DNA of 20,163 nt, from assembly GCA_031426215.1 (NCBI GenBank), contig JANPKU010000050.1, positions 1 to 20,163 of the forward strand, read 5' to 3'. The notes beneath the pieces were generated by a model, which was not told the origin of the DNA, did no database searches, and saw nothing but the letters and a program-made list of their open reading frames with translations. Below, one piece after another: positions 1-6,728 of this stretch. Positions within the stretch are counted from its first letter, which is position 1, and every line of letters begins with the position of its first letter. This DNA is from Sva-07 sp031426215. Its GTDB lineage: Bacteria > Actinomycetota > Acidimicrobiia > Acidimicrobiales > Ilumatobacteraceae. The position numbers and the translations under genes are program-made.

Positions 1-60
1 CCGGAGATCCTGCGCGACGTGCTGATCGATCGCAACGAGTGGCACGACTCCCCTCGCTGA
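1..60 (+). CDS. C-terminal end of an unidentified protein (cut by left edge)
   Basis: Frame 1 is open from the first base and ends with TGA at 58-60. It gives 19 residues, PEILRDVLIDRNEWHDSPR. The reading is plausible because a spacer carrying two palindromes begins immediately afterwards, as expected after a gene end. The fragment is too short to assign a family and no function is proposed. Confidence 0.45.
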   Translation, partial: PEILRDVLIDRNEWHDSPR

Positions 61-83
61 GGTTCCCGGCCGAACCCGCACAG

Positions 84-125
84 GCGATGAGCGAACCGCC
101 CTGATCCGGGCTTTTCGCTCATCGC
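84..125 (+). repeat. 42-bp palindromic repeat, copy 1
   Basis: Perfect 12-bp arms GCGATGAGCGAA (84-95) and TTCGCTCATCGC (114-125) enclose an 18-nt centre, CCGCCCTGATCCGGGCTT. Inside the centre GCCC (98-101) can pair with GGGC (108-111), so the whole unit can fold as one long interrupted hairpin. Five related units occur in the window; this one defines the forward orientation. It lies just after the upstream gene end and could act as a terminator or a REP-like element. Confidence 0.9.
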
Positions 126-144
126 TCCGACCGAGTTGGCGCAG

Positions 145-186
145 GTGATGAGCGATGCGCCCTGATCCGGGCTTTTCGCTCATCGC
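145..186 (+). repeat. 42-bp palindromic repeat, copy 2
   Basis: Same orientation as copy 1, starting 61 bp downstream with a 19-nt spacer between units. The left arm is degenerate (GTGATGAGCGAT) and the right arm TTCGCTCATCGC is intact. The 18-nt centre GCGCCCTGATCCGGGCTT differs from copy 1 at one base and keeps the GCCC/GGGC inner pairing. An ATG at 155 inside this unit is in frame with the downstream gene, but the peptide from there would consist of repeat sequence, so it is not taken as the start. Confidence 0.88.
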
Positions 187-244
187 TCCCAAGGGGTCAG
201 CCCGGCAATCTCGCTCGCACCGGCCAGGACGTAACGTCGATCCC

Positions 245-1852
245 ATGCCGTTCGCCACGCCTCGATCCACCGTTCGCGCCCCTCACCACATGGTGGCGAG
301 TGCCGATCAGCTCGCGACGTCCGCCGGGCTGACGATCTTCGCCCAGGGCGGCAATGCCGTCGATGCGGCGATCGCCACCAACGCAGCAATCGCGGTCACC
401 GGCCCCCACCTGTGCGGTATCGGCGGCGACCTGTTCGCGCTGATCCACATCGACGAACCCGGCTCCGATGGGCTGGGGGAAACGTTCGCGCTGAACGCGT
501 CGGGTCGGGCGGGATCAGGCGCGAACCCGGCAGCACTGCGGGCCGAGGGCGCCACCGAGATGCCGTTCAAGCTCGACATCCGGTCCGTGACCGTGCCGGG
601 GTGCATCGACGGCTGGGTTGCGCTCCACGAACGATTCGGTTCCCTGCCACTCGATCTGATCCTCGCCCCGGCGAGACGACTGGCCGCCGACGGGTTCCCG
701 GCCAGTCCACTGCTGGTGGGTTCGCTTCGCCAGCTGGACACCCCCAGCCGACAGAATCTGGCCGAATTGGCCAGCCAGGCCACGTCGACCGGCGCAATGG
801 TGCGTCGACCTGGTGCAGCACTGGTCCTCGCAGCGCTCCCCATCAGCGGGCGTGACGGGTTCTACCTCGGGGCGTTCGGCGATGGTCTGTTGGAACTCGG
901 TGACGGTTTGTTCAGCGCCGATGACCTCGGCACGGTGCAGGCGAACTGGGTCGATCCACTGAGCACGTCAGCCTTTGGTGTCGACGTCCACACGATCGGT
1001 CCCAACTCGCAGGGTTACCTCACGCTCGCCGCCGCCCGCCTGGCCGACCGCCTCGACCTGCCCGACGATCCCGACGACGAACGCTGGGCCCATCTGCTGA
1101 TCGAAGCGGCGACCGCTGCAGGTTTCGACCGCCCGGATGCACTGCACGAACACGCCGACGGCCACGACCTGCTCGATCGGATCGATCGGCGGTTGGATCT
1201 GATCGGACTGGAGAGTGCCAGCACTCGCCCCGTACCGGGATCGGACGGTGATACGACCTACCTCTGTACTGCCGGCGTCGACCGCGACGGTCGGCGGATC
1301 GGTGTGTCGCTCATCCAGTCGAACGCTTCGGGCTTCGGCAGCCATCTCGTCGAGCCGAACACCGGCATCAACCTGCACAACCGCGGCATCGGCTTCAACC
1401 TCGTCGATGGCCACCCGGCCGAGTTCGGGCCGGGTCGACGCCCGCCGCACACCCTGTCGCCGGCGCTGGCAACACGGTCGGGTCGACTCGCATCGGTGTT
1501 CGGCACGATGGGCGGTGACGCTCAACCGCAGATCCTGTTGCAGCTCGCTGCCCGGCTGTTCCGTCACGGTCAATCACCGACTGCGGCGATCGATGCCGCA
1601 CGATGGGTGCTGCACGGCCCCACCACCGGATTCGACACCTGGACCGGAGCCGGCGGACCGGTTGTGCACGTCGAGGGTCACGCTCCGTCGGGATGGGTCG
1701 ACGCACTCGCTGTGCGCGGCCATCGCAGCGAGTCACGCCCGGCATGGGACTCGGGTTTCGGCCACGCCCACGCAATCGTTGTCGAACCGACCGGCATGTT
1801 CGCCGGCGCCGCCGACCCCCGCGCCGTCGTCGGCTCCGTCGCCGGCCTGTGA
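245..1852 (+). CDS. gamma-glutamyltransferase-family protein
   Basis: A 535-residue Ntn-hydrolase of the gamma-glutamyltranspeptidase family (MEROPS T3), which hydrolyses or transfers gamma-glutamyl groups. Family features in order: AQGGNAVDAAIATN near residues 34-47, HLCGIGGDLFAL, the autoprocessing site GDTTY with predicted nucleophile Thr337, GFGSHLVEPNTGINLHNRG, and the glycine-rich GTMGGDAQPQ. Cleavage before Thr337 would give a large subunit of about 336 residues and a small one of about 199. The nucleophile is followed by Thr-Tyr, where classical GGTs have Thr-His. No signal peptide is visible, so a cytoplasmic enzyme is likely, unlike secreted glutathione-degrading GGTs. I chose ATG 245 because the in-frame ATG at 155 is inside a repeat; the only SD-like AGGA (226-229) is rather distant. 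The substrate cannot be told from sequence. Confidence 0.9.
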   Translation: MPFATPRSTVRAPHHMVASADQLATSAGLTIFAQGGNAVDAAIATNAAIAVTGPHLCGIGGDLFALIHIDEPGSDGLGETFALNASGRAGSGANPAALRAEGATEMPFKLDIRSVTVPGCIDGWVALHERFGSLPLDLILAPARRLAADGFPASPLLVGSLRQLDTPSRQNLAELASQATSTGAMVRRPGAALVLAALPISGRDGFYLGAFGDGLLELGDGLFSADDLGTVQANWVDPLSTSAFGVDVHTIGPNSQGYLTLAAARLADRLDLPDDPDDERWAHLLIEAATAAGFDRPDALHEHADGHDLLDRIDRRLDLIGLESASTRPVPGSDGDTTYLCTAGVDRDGRRIGVSLIQSNASGFGSHLVEPNTGINLHNRGIGFNLVDGHPAEFGPGRRPPHTLSPALATRSGRLASVFGTMGGDAQPQILLQLAARLFRHGQSPTAAIDAARWVLHGPTTGFDTWTGAGGPVVHVEGHAPSGWVDALAVRGHRSESRPAWDSGFGHAHAIVVEPTGMFAGAADPRAVVGSVAGL

Positions 1853-1912
1853 TCACCTCCATCACCTCGCCACCACCTCGCCACCACGCGGCTACGTCGC
1901 AACACCACCACA

Positions 1913-1954
1913 GCGATGAGCGAACCGCCCGAATAGCGGCGTTTGGCTCATCGT
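1913..1954 (+). repeat. 42-bp palindromic repeat, copy 3 (single, diverged)
   Basis: The left arm GCGATGAGCGAA (1913-1924) is intact. The right arm TTGGCTCATCGT (1943-1954) has two changes. The centre is again 18 nt, CCGCCCGAATAGCGGCGT, in the same orientation as copies 1 and 2. Although the centre has diverged, it can still pair (CGCC with GGCG), which suggests the fold matters. It sits between the convergent ends of the GGT-like gene (1852) and the luciferase-like gene (1976), a position suited to a bidirectional terminator. Confidence 0.82.
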
Positions 1955-1975
1955 TGGGGCGGGTGGGGGAAGCGG

Positions 1976-3151
1976 CTAGAGGAGCGGGAGGACCTCTTCG
2001 GCGAAGCGGGCCATCTGTTCGTCGGCCTTCTTGTAGGGGTCGCCGAGCAGGTGCGGGAAGAGCGTGAGCGACTCGAACCCGAGCAGGTCTCGGAGGAAAC
2101 TGACCTCTTCGGCCACCTTCTCGGGCGGGCCGACGAGAATGGTCTTGTTCTCGATCGACTCGTCGAGCGTGGGGATCAGGCCTGGCTTCGACGGCTTGCC
2201 GTCGGGACCCATGTAGCCGCGGCTCCAGCCGTACGGTCCCAGGAACTTCCAGAACACGTCGTGGCCGTTCTGGGCCGAGTCCCGGGCGTCCTCCATGGTG
2301 TCTTCGATGCGATACGACACGACCAACATCCGCTTCTCGTGATCGGCGAGTTCGACGTCGTGGGCGGCGTGGTAGTTCTCGGCGTACCGGTCCCAGAACC
2401 GCTTGATGAAGCTGTAGTGCTGATTCCAGAAAACCGCACCGTGATCGACGACGGGCACGTAATCGAGCGTCGCCGGTGACGTGACCGCCTGCCAGATCTC
2501 GAACGGATGGATCGGCTTCGGGATCAAGGTGAGTTCCTGGACGGTCTCGCCACGATCGGGAATTCCGGGCAGCGGGATCTGGAAGTGTTTGCCCTGGAAC
2601 GAGAACGATTCCTGGGTGAGCGCACGGCGGACGATCTCCATCGACTCCTCGAACACCTCACGATTGTGGATGTCGGCGTCGACCTGGTCGGGATTGTCCA
2701 TCGAGCCGATCGACACCCCCTTGTCGTTGAGGTGCAGGACCTCGCGGGGCACGGTGCCTCGACCGACGCCCAACATGCCGCGCCCACCGGACAGGTTGTG
2801 CAGCGTGGCGAAGTCCTCGGCCAGGCGCAGCGGATTCCACTGCGGCACGACGTTGAACATCGCCCCGAAGCGCAGCGTGGTGGTCTGCGCAGCAATCCAC
2901 GTGGAGATCAACAGGCCGTTAGGGATGACCTCGTACCCCTCGTACTGGAAGTGGTGTTCGGTGGTCCAGAACGAGTCGAAGCCGAGACGCTCTGCCTCCT
3001 TTGCGGAGTTGACGTACTCGAGTGTTGCCTGCCAGCAGGCGTCGTTGGAGTAGCGGCGATCCATCGGCGCCGGCGCACCTGCGCCTGCATCGTCCATCTC
3101 GACACCCCCGAAGAAGAAGGCACCGAGTTTGAGTTCCGGTCGATCGGTCAT
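1976..3151 (-). CDS. bacterial-luciferase-like (LLM class) flavin-dependent monooxygenase
   Basis: A 391-residue TIM-barrel enzyme of the bacterial luciferase superfamily, which uses reduced FMN or F420 to oxidise small organic substrates. Visible features: an N-terminal strand LKLGAFFFGGVE, the TTEHHF motif at residues 63-68 (LLM alkanal-monooxygenase type), VVPQWNPLRLAEDFATL, and LSGGRGMLGVGRG in the flavin-binding region. A C-terminal segment LVGPPEKVAEEVSFLRD is common in this family. Length is normal for the long LLM subtype. I chose ATG 3151 over the further upstream in-frame ATG at 3181, because ten extra residues would reach into the divergent amidohydrolase gene. Its start codon lies head-to-head with that gene, so their promoters must overlap. 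The substrate is unknown. Confidence 0.9.
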   Translation of the reverse strand: MTDRPELKLGAFFFGGVEMDDAGAGAPAPMDRRYSNDACWQATLEYVNSAKEAERLGFDSFWTTEHHFQYEGYEVIPNGLLISTWIAAQTTTLRFGAMFNVVPQWNPLRLAEDFATLHNLSGGRGMLGVGRGTVPREVLHLNDKGVSIGSMDNPDQVDADIHNREVFEESMEIVRRALTQESFSFQGKHFQIPLPGIPDRGETVQELTLIPKPIHPFEIWQAVTSPATLDYVPVVDHGAVFWNQHYSFIKRFWDRYAENYHAAHDVELADHEKRMLVVSYRIEDTMEDARDSAQNGHDVFWKFLGPYGWSRGYMGPDGKPSKPGLIPTLDESIENKTILVGPPEKVAEEVSFLRDLLGFESLTLFPHLLGDPYKKADEQMARFAEEVLPLL

Positions 3152-3170
3152 GGCCGTTAGTTTCGCGCAG

Positions 3171-4382
3171 ATGCCCACCACGCTTCTACGGCAGCCGACG
3201 ATTGTTCACGGTCCCGTGACACAGCAGCCGAGCGACGTGTTGATCGTCGACGGTGTGATCGCCGCCATCGGCGACTCGGTGACGAGCACCGACGTCGACA
3301 GCACCATCGATCTCACCGGCTACCTGCTCCTGCCGGCGGCGGTCGAGCCGCATGCCCATCTCGACAAGGCCTTCCTGGCCGAGCGTGTGGAGAATCGCAC
3401 GGGCGATCTGCTCGGTGCCATCGACGCGATGGTCGCGATGTCGGGCCAGATCAGCCGCGACGACATCATCGAACGAGCCGAACGGGCCGCACGTCTCATG
3501 GCGGCGAACGGCTACGTCAGCGTTCGTACGCACGCCGATACGACCGAACACCACGGTTTGCAGAATGTCGAGGCGCTCGTCGAAGTCCGTCGACGGGTGG
3601 CAGACGTCATCGACGTCGAGATCGTGGCGCTCACGGGCGAGCCCGTCGTCGGCTCGGCCGGTGCGACCCATCGGGCGCTGCTGCGTGAGGCGCTCGACGC
3701 CGGCGCCGACCTCGTCGGAGGTTGCCCACACCTGGAAACCGGTGGTGGTTCGATCGAAGCTGCCACCGACGTGTTCCTCGAGATCGCAGCCCACGCCGGC
3801 GTCGGTGTCGACCTGCACACCGACGAAACGCTCGATCCACGCGTCATGGGTCTCGAATACCTGGCCCACCAGGTACTCGCCGGGTTCCCGCATCGAGTCA
3901 CTGCCAGCCATTGCGTCAGCCTCGGCCAGCGCGATGCCGCCGAGCAGCAGCGCATCGCCGAACTGGTCGCGGCCGCCGGAATCGGCGTGGTCACGCTCCC
4001 CCACACCAACCTGTGGCTCGGTGGTCGAAACCAGCAGCCGGTACCACGCGGGCTCACCGCCATCGACGCGTTGCGTGCTGCTGGTGCCGACGTCGCCGCA
4101 GGCGCTGACAATCTGCAGGACCCGTTCAACCCGATGGGTCGGGCGTGTCCATTCGAGACCGCGTCACTGATGGTGCTCGCCGCCCACGATCTCGCCCACA
4201 TCGCGTGGGGCTCGGTCAGCACCGATGCGCGTAGGGTGCTCGGGCTCCGGGAGGGTGGCATCTCGGTCAGCGCACCTGCGGATCTGCTCGCCGTCCCCGG
4301 CGACTCGCTTCGGGGAGCGATCGCCGAAGGTCCGGGCGGGCGTCGGGTCATCCGCGCCGGGCGCGAGGTCGTGGCACACTGA
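3171..4382 (+). CDS. cytosine-deaminase-like amidohydrolase
   Basis: A 403-residue metal-dependent amidohydrolase of the CodA/AtzC-like branch, which removes amino or alkylamino groups from N-heterocycles such as cytosine, isocytosine or triazines. Metal-site features are in order: EPHAHLDK with His61 and His63, HTDE with His216 and Glu219, ASHCVSLG with His247, and GADN with Asp313 followed by LQDPFNPMGR, like the CodA segment. N-terminal residues 5-55 form the usual small beta-sandwich half. An ATG at 3150 is an alternative start that would interlock with the divergent gene at CATG (3149-3152); 3171 fits the conserved N-terminus better, but neither has a strong Shine-Dalgarno. A small TIGR03792-like gene follows on the same strand. 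The exact heterocycle is not determinable here. Confidence 0.88.
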   Translation: MPTTLLRQPTIVHGPVTQQPSDVLIVDGVIAAIGDSVTSTDVDSTIDLTGYLLLPAAVEPHAHLDKAFLAERVENRTGDLLGAIDAMVAMSGQISRDDIIERAERAARLMAANGYVSVRTHADTTEHHGLQNVEALVEVRRRVADVIDVEIVALTGEPVVGSAGATHRALLREALDAGADLVGGCPHLETGGGSIEAATDVFLEIAAHAGVGVDLHTDETLDPRVMGLEYLAHQVLAGFPHRVTASHCVSLGQRDAAEQQRIAELVAAAGIGVVTLPHTNLWLGGRNQQPVPRGLTAIDALRAAGADVAAGADNLQDPFNPMGRACPFETASLMVLAAHDLAHIAWGSVSTDARRVLGLREGGISVSAPADLLAVPGDSLRGAIAEGPGGRRVIRAGREVVAH

Positions 4383-4423
4383 CGCCAACCCGTCACCGCG
4401 CAGTCGCCGATCACGGATCACAC

Positions 4424-4429
4424 GAAAGG
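4424..4429 (+). promoter_or_regulatory. ribosome binding site deciding a GTG start
   Basis: GAAAGG lies 8 nt upstream of GTG 4438. This places the start of the small downstream gene at 4438 rather than at upstream in-frame starts that would run back through the amidohydrolase gene. Confidence 0.6.
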
Positions 4430-4437
4430 TGTCCCCC

Positions 4438-4728
4438 GTGGTCATCGAATTCCTCACGTTCCGAGTTCCTGCCGACGAGCGTCGCGAGTGGATGCAGGTC
4501 GAGGAGGCAACGTGGAGTCGTTTCCTCGAACGTCAGGACGGCTTCGTGCGCAAGCAGATCTGGGTCGACGTCGACGATCCCGACCATGTGCATGCGATGA
4601 TCGAGTGGACGTCACTCGAGCAGTGGCATGCGATCCCGCACGACGAACTGGCCGCCGTCGACGAATCGATGGGCACCTGGGTACGGGCAGCGACCTGTCG
4701 GACCTTCGAGGTCATCCGCGATTGCTGA
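4438..4728 (+). CDS. small TIGR03792-like protein (probable dimeric alpha-beta barrel)
   Basis: A 96-residue soluble protein starting at GTG with a good ribosome binding site. The sequence VIEFLTFRVPADERREWM, then an acidic/tryptophan helix (EEATWSRFLERQDGF), VRKQIWVDVDDPDHV and WTSLEQWHAIP closely resembles, from memory, the TIGR03792 family of uncharacterised proteins with an ABM-like (antibiotic-monooxygenase-type) beta-alpha-beta pattern. No catalytic role is established for the family. It follows the amidohydrolase by 55 bp on the same strand, so co-transcription is likely. Its last 17 bases overlap the end of the convergent luciferase-like gene. Confidence 0.8.
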   Translation: MVIEFLTFRVPADERREWMQVEEATWSRFLERQDGFVRKQIWVDVDDPDHVHAMIEWTSLEQWHAIPHDELAAVDESMGTWVRAATCRTFEVIRDC

Positions 4729-5506
4729 GGTGCGCAAACGTGGTGATGGCGTTGCCCACCATTGTCGCCAGATCGGCGCCGTCGACGAGTGCGAGACCGA
4801 TCGAATCCGGCGCATGGGTGTCGATCAGCGACGCCAGCACACCGGCGATCTGCTCGGGATCGCCGGACACCGACGTCGGGTCACCCGCCGACGAAGTTCG
4901 AAATCGCGCCGATTGGTACAACGCAATTCGCGGCGAACCCTCGCTGCGCACCCAGCCAACGACTTCGGCGAGCTGGTCAGGCGTGAATCCCGACAGGAAC
5001 ACGCCATCGGCATGCCGTGAGGCGAGGCGATTGATCTGCTCGCCCCGAGAGGCGACGTACAGCGGGACGTCACGGCCCGGGGCGGCGAAGTCGGGAACCG
5101 AGTAGCCCTCGGAGTCGTTGCGCGCCAACACCGCCCGAGCCGTCGACAGTGCGTCACGAACGAGTGCGACCGGCCGTTCGACGGCCAGACCGAACGGGCC
5201 GAGCGACTGCTCGCCACCGACACCGAATCCGAGCATCATGCGCCCACCGGAGAGCTCGTCGAGCGAGGCCACTGTCGCAGCGATCGCGCCGGGATGACGC
5301 AGCGCAGGCGAGGTGATGCCGATGCCCATCCGCACCCGGCGGGTCGAGCGTGCCGCGGCGGCGAACACGACCACCGGGTCGCGCATGACGCCTTCGTCGG
5401 CGATCCACACCTCGTCGATGCCAGCCGCATCGGCAGTGACGACAGCGTCGATGAGCTCGTCGATGTTGTGCGCGGGATAGATCCAGATTCCCGTCGTGAC
5501 GCTCAT
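4712..5506 (-). CDS. luciferase-like (F420- or FMN-dependent) oxidoreductase
   Basis: A 264-residue LLM-class protein resembling F420-dependent methylenetetrahydromethanopterin-reductase-like enzymes. Features: an N-terminal barrel strand TGIWIYPAHNIDELIDAV, IDEVWIADEG, MGIGITSPALRHPGAIA, and LDELSGGRMMLGFGVGG, the cofactor-loop signature. It is somewhat shorter than typical members (about 290-340). I chose ATG 5506 because it overlaps the preceding reductase stop as ATGA; the frame stays open upstream, but that region codes for the reductase in another frame. There is no Shine-Dalgarno, so translational coupling is likely. It is the last gene of a three-gene operon with two flavodoxin-fold reductases, which suggests they supply reduced flavin or act in the same pathway. 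Its 3' end overlaps the convergent small gene by 17 bp. Confidence 0.85.
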   Translation of the reverse strand: MSVTTGIWIYPAHNIDELIDAVVTADAAGIDEVWIADEGVMRDPVVVFAAAARSTRRVRMGIGITSPALRHPGAIAATVASLDELSGGRMMLGFGVGGEQSLGPFGLAVERPVALVRDALSTARAVLARNDSEGYSVPDFAAPGRDVPLYVASRGEQINRLASRHADGVFLSGFTPDQLAEVVGWVRSEGSPRIALYQSARFRTSSAGDPTSVSGDPEQIAGVLASLIDTHAPDSIGLALVDGADLATMVGNAITTFAHLSNRG

Positions 5507-6006
5507 CGCACGAGTGTGCCGATCCGATGCTCCACACGGTCGAGGAACGCCCGCCGTTCGGATGCGCTCGACCGGTCGATCCCGTACAACGTCAGACGGC
5601 GATGCGGCGGTCGCTGGACGCAGCGGGGCCGCACTGCCCGGCTGACCACCCGGCGTCCGGACTCTCCTCCGAGGAAGTTGGCGAACCGCGAACCTCCGAA
5701 CGTCGTGACGCTCACGAGGGTTTCGACGTCGGGTAGTCCGCTCGCCGATGCCTGGTCGAGCCACGCGAGGAGGATGGCCGGCTGGGAGGTCCACCATGTC
5801 GGATGCACCAGCACGAGAGCGGTCGCCGACTCGAGAGCAACGGCGTGGCTGGTCGGGAGCGCCAGGTGCGGGTCGTACCCGCTCGCGTACAGGTCGAGGA
5901 GGACCGGTTCGTGCCCGTTCGACCCGAGGCCGGCCATCACCCTGTCTCGAATCGCAGCAACATAACTCTCGGTACACGGATGCGCGGCCACGACGACGAC
6001 GCTCAC
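5503..6006 (-). CDS. flavodoxin-fold NAD(P)H-dependent oxidoreductase (paralogue 1)
   Basis: A 167-residue protein of the NAD(P)H dehydrogenase (quinone)/flavodoxin-like fold family. It begins with the beta-strand SVVVVAAHPCTESYVAAI, continues with GHEPVLLDLYASGYDP, and carries LVLVHPTWWTSQPAILLAWLDQA, the family's 'YPxWW...PAxLKGW(I/L)D' region for FMN binding. It starts with GTG at 6006, overlapping the stop of the upstream paralogue (GTGA), and ends in an ATGA overlap with the luciferase-like gene. It is shorter than the upstream copy and its C-terminal third is arginine-rich and less typical. Likely role: FMN-dependent two-electron reduction of quinone-like or flavin substrates using NAD(P)H. 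The true substrate is unknown. Confidence 0.85.
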   Translation of the reverse strand: MSVVVVAAHPCTESYVAAIRDRVMAGLGSNGHEPVLLDLYASGYDPHLALPTSHAVALESATALVLVHPTWWTSQPAILLAWLDQASASGLPDVETLVSVTTFGGSRFANFLGGESGRRVVSRAVRPRCVQRPPHRRLTLYGIDRSSASERRAFLDRVEHRIGTLVR

Positions 6007-6587
6007 AGCTTCCCGACGACTTTCTCGACATGCGTCCGGAACGCACGTCGTTCGTCGTCACTCGCTCGCCCGACGTCGTACATCCCCGTCCATCTCGAAC
6101 GCGTGTGCACGCCGCCGCAGAGACGCACGTTGCGCCGGATCAGCCGTTGGCCGTTGTCGCCATGTCGCAGGACGTCCCAGCGCGAGTCGTCGTAGGTTGC
6201 GATCCCGACCAGGCGACGGATGTTCGACAGTCCTCGCTTCGCACCGGATCGTTCGCCCATCGTGAAAGCAACGCCTGGCACCAACGTGCGCTCGATCCAG
6301 CCCTTGATCCCCGGCGTGACCGTCGACAGCGTCGTCGGGTACACGAACACGAGTCCATCGGCACGACGCACGAGCGCCGCACTCGTCGCAACTTGCGGAC
6401 AGACGAGCGGGTCATCGGTGAAGTACGCCCGACGATCATCTGCACTCATCACGGGTGCGAACCGCTCGGCCACCAGATCGACGAGGTCGACCTCATGACC
6501 GCTGGCGTCGAGGCCGTCCCTCGCTGCATCGGCGATCTGTCTCACGAAGTCGTCTCGAATCGGATCGACCACGATCAGAACACGCAT
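6003..6587 (-). CDS. flavodoxin-fold NAD(P)H-dependent oxidoreductase (paralogue 2)
   Basis: A 194-residue NAD(P)H dehydrogenase (quinone)-type flavoprotein. Family features: the N-terminal strand MRVLIVVDPIRDDFVRQI, GHEVDLVDLVAERFAPVMS, the DDRRAYF segment, and LVFVYPTTLSTVTPGIKGW followed by IERTLVPGVAF. The usual YPxWW is YPTTL here, so one aromatic position near the flavin is changed. The start ATG 6587 has GGAG five bases upstream. It is the first gene of the operon leading to the second reductase and the luciferase-like enzyme. Both copies share a family-level layout with a divergent C-terminus, so they are probably an old duplication. Confidence 0.87.
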   Translation of the reverse strand: MRVLIVVDPIRDDFVRQIADAARDGLDASGHEVDLVDLVAERFAPVMSADDRRAYFTDDPLVCPQVATSAALVRRADGLVFVYPTTLSTVTPGIKGWIERTLVPGVAFTMGERSGAKRGLSNIRRLVGIATYDDSRWDVLRHGDNGQRLIRRNVRLCGGVHTRSRWTGMYDVGRASDDERRAFRTHVEKVVGKL

Positions 6588-6643
6588 GGCAACTCCACCA
6601 CCACGTCATTGCATTCGTGCCACCCCGATGTGCCGGGATGACC

Positions 6644-6683
6644 GCTGCTCCCGGCCGGGCCGTGGGATCCGGCCGGGAGCAGC
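6644..6683 (-). terminator. strong GC-rich hairpin after the ABC operon
   Basis: A perfect 15-bp stem (GCTGCTCCCGGCCGG at 6644-6658 and its complement at 6669-6683) encloses a 10-nt loop. It lies 45 bp past the end of the lipoprotein gene and before the next operon, so it is well placed to terminate the importer transcript. There is no clear T-run on the minus strand, so it may be a GC-hairpin or Rho-assisted terminator. Confidence 0.75.
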
Positions 6684-6686
6684 GAA

Positions 6687-6721
6687 TTCAGATGTTCAGA
6701 TTGTTCGGATTGTTCAGATCG
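6687..6721. repeat. short tandem repeat, about four 9-bp units
   Basis: Four units follow head to tail: TTCAGATG (8 bp), TTCAGATTG, TTCGGATTG and TTCAGATCG. They occupy most of the space between the terminator hairpin and the lipoprotein gene's stop codon. The tract is AT-richer than its surroundings. No function is known to me. Confidence 0.75.
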
Positions 6722-6728
6722 GTACCGG

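Noticed and set aside
84..186. CRISPR array
   Set aside because: There are only two units per locus, each is a long palindrome, spacers are 19 nt and similar to each other, and no cas gene is present.
155..244. Upstream in-frame ATG at 155 as start of the GGT-like gene
   Set aside because: It lies inside repeat copy 2, and the extra 30 residues would be translated repeat sequence without family similarity.
1976..4382. A Rut-type pyrimidine degradation operon, suggested by the LLM enzyme beside a cytosine-deaminase-like gene
   Set aside because: No RutB, RutC, RutD or RutF-like gene is present, and the LLM protein has the TTEHHF luciferase-like pattern rather than anything I can tie to RutA.
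5501..5509. GCTCATCGC matching the repeat arm at the start of the second LLM gene
   Set aside because: Only a half arm without partner or centre; it is explained by the ATGA overlap and start codon context.
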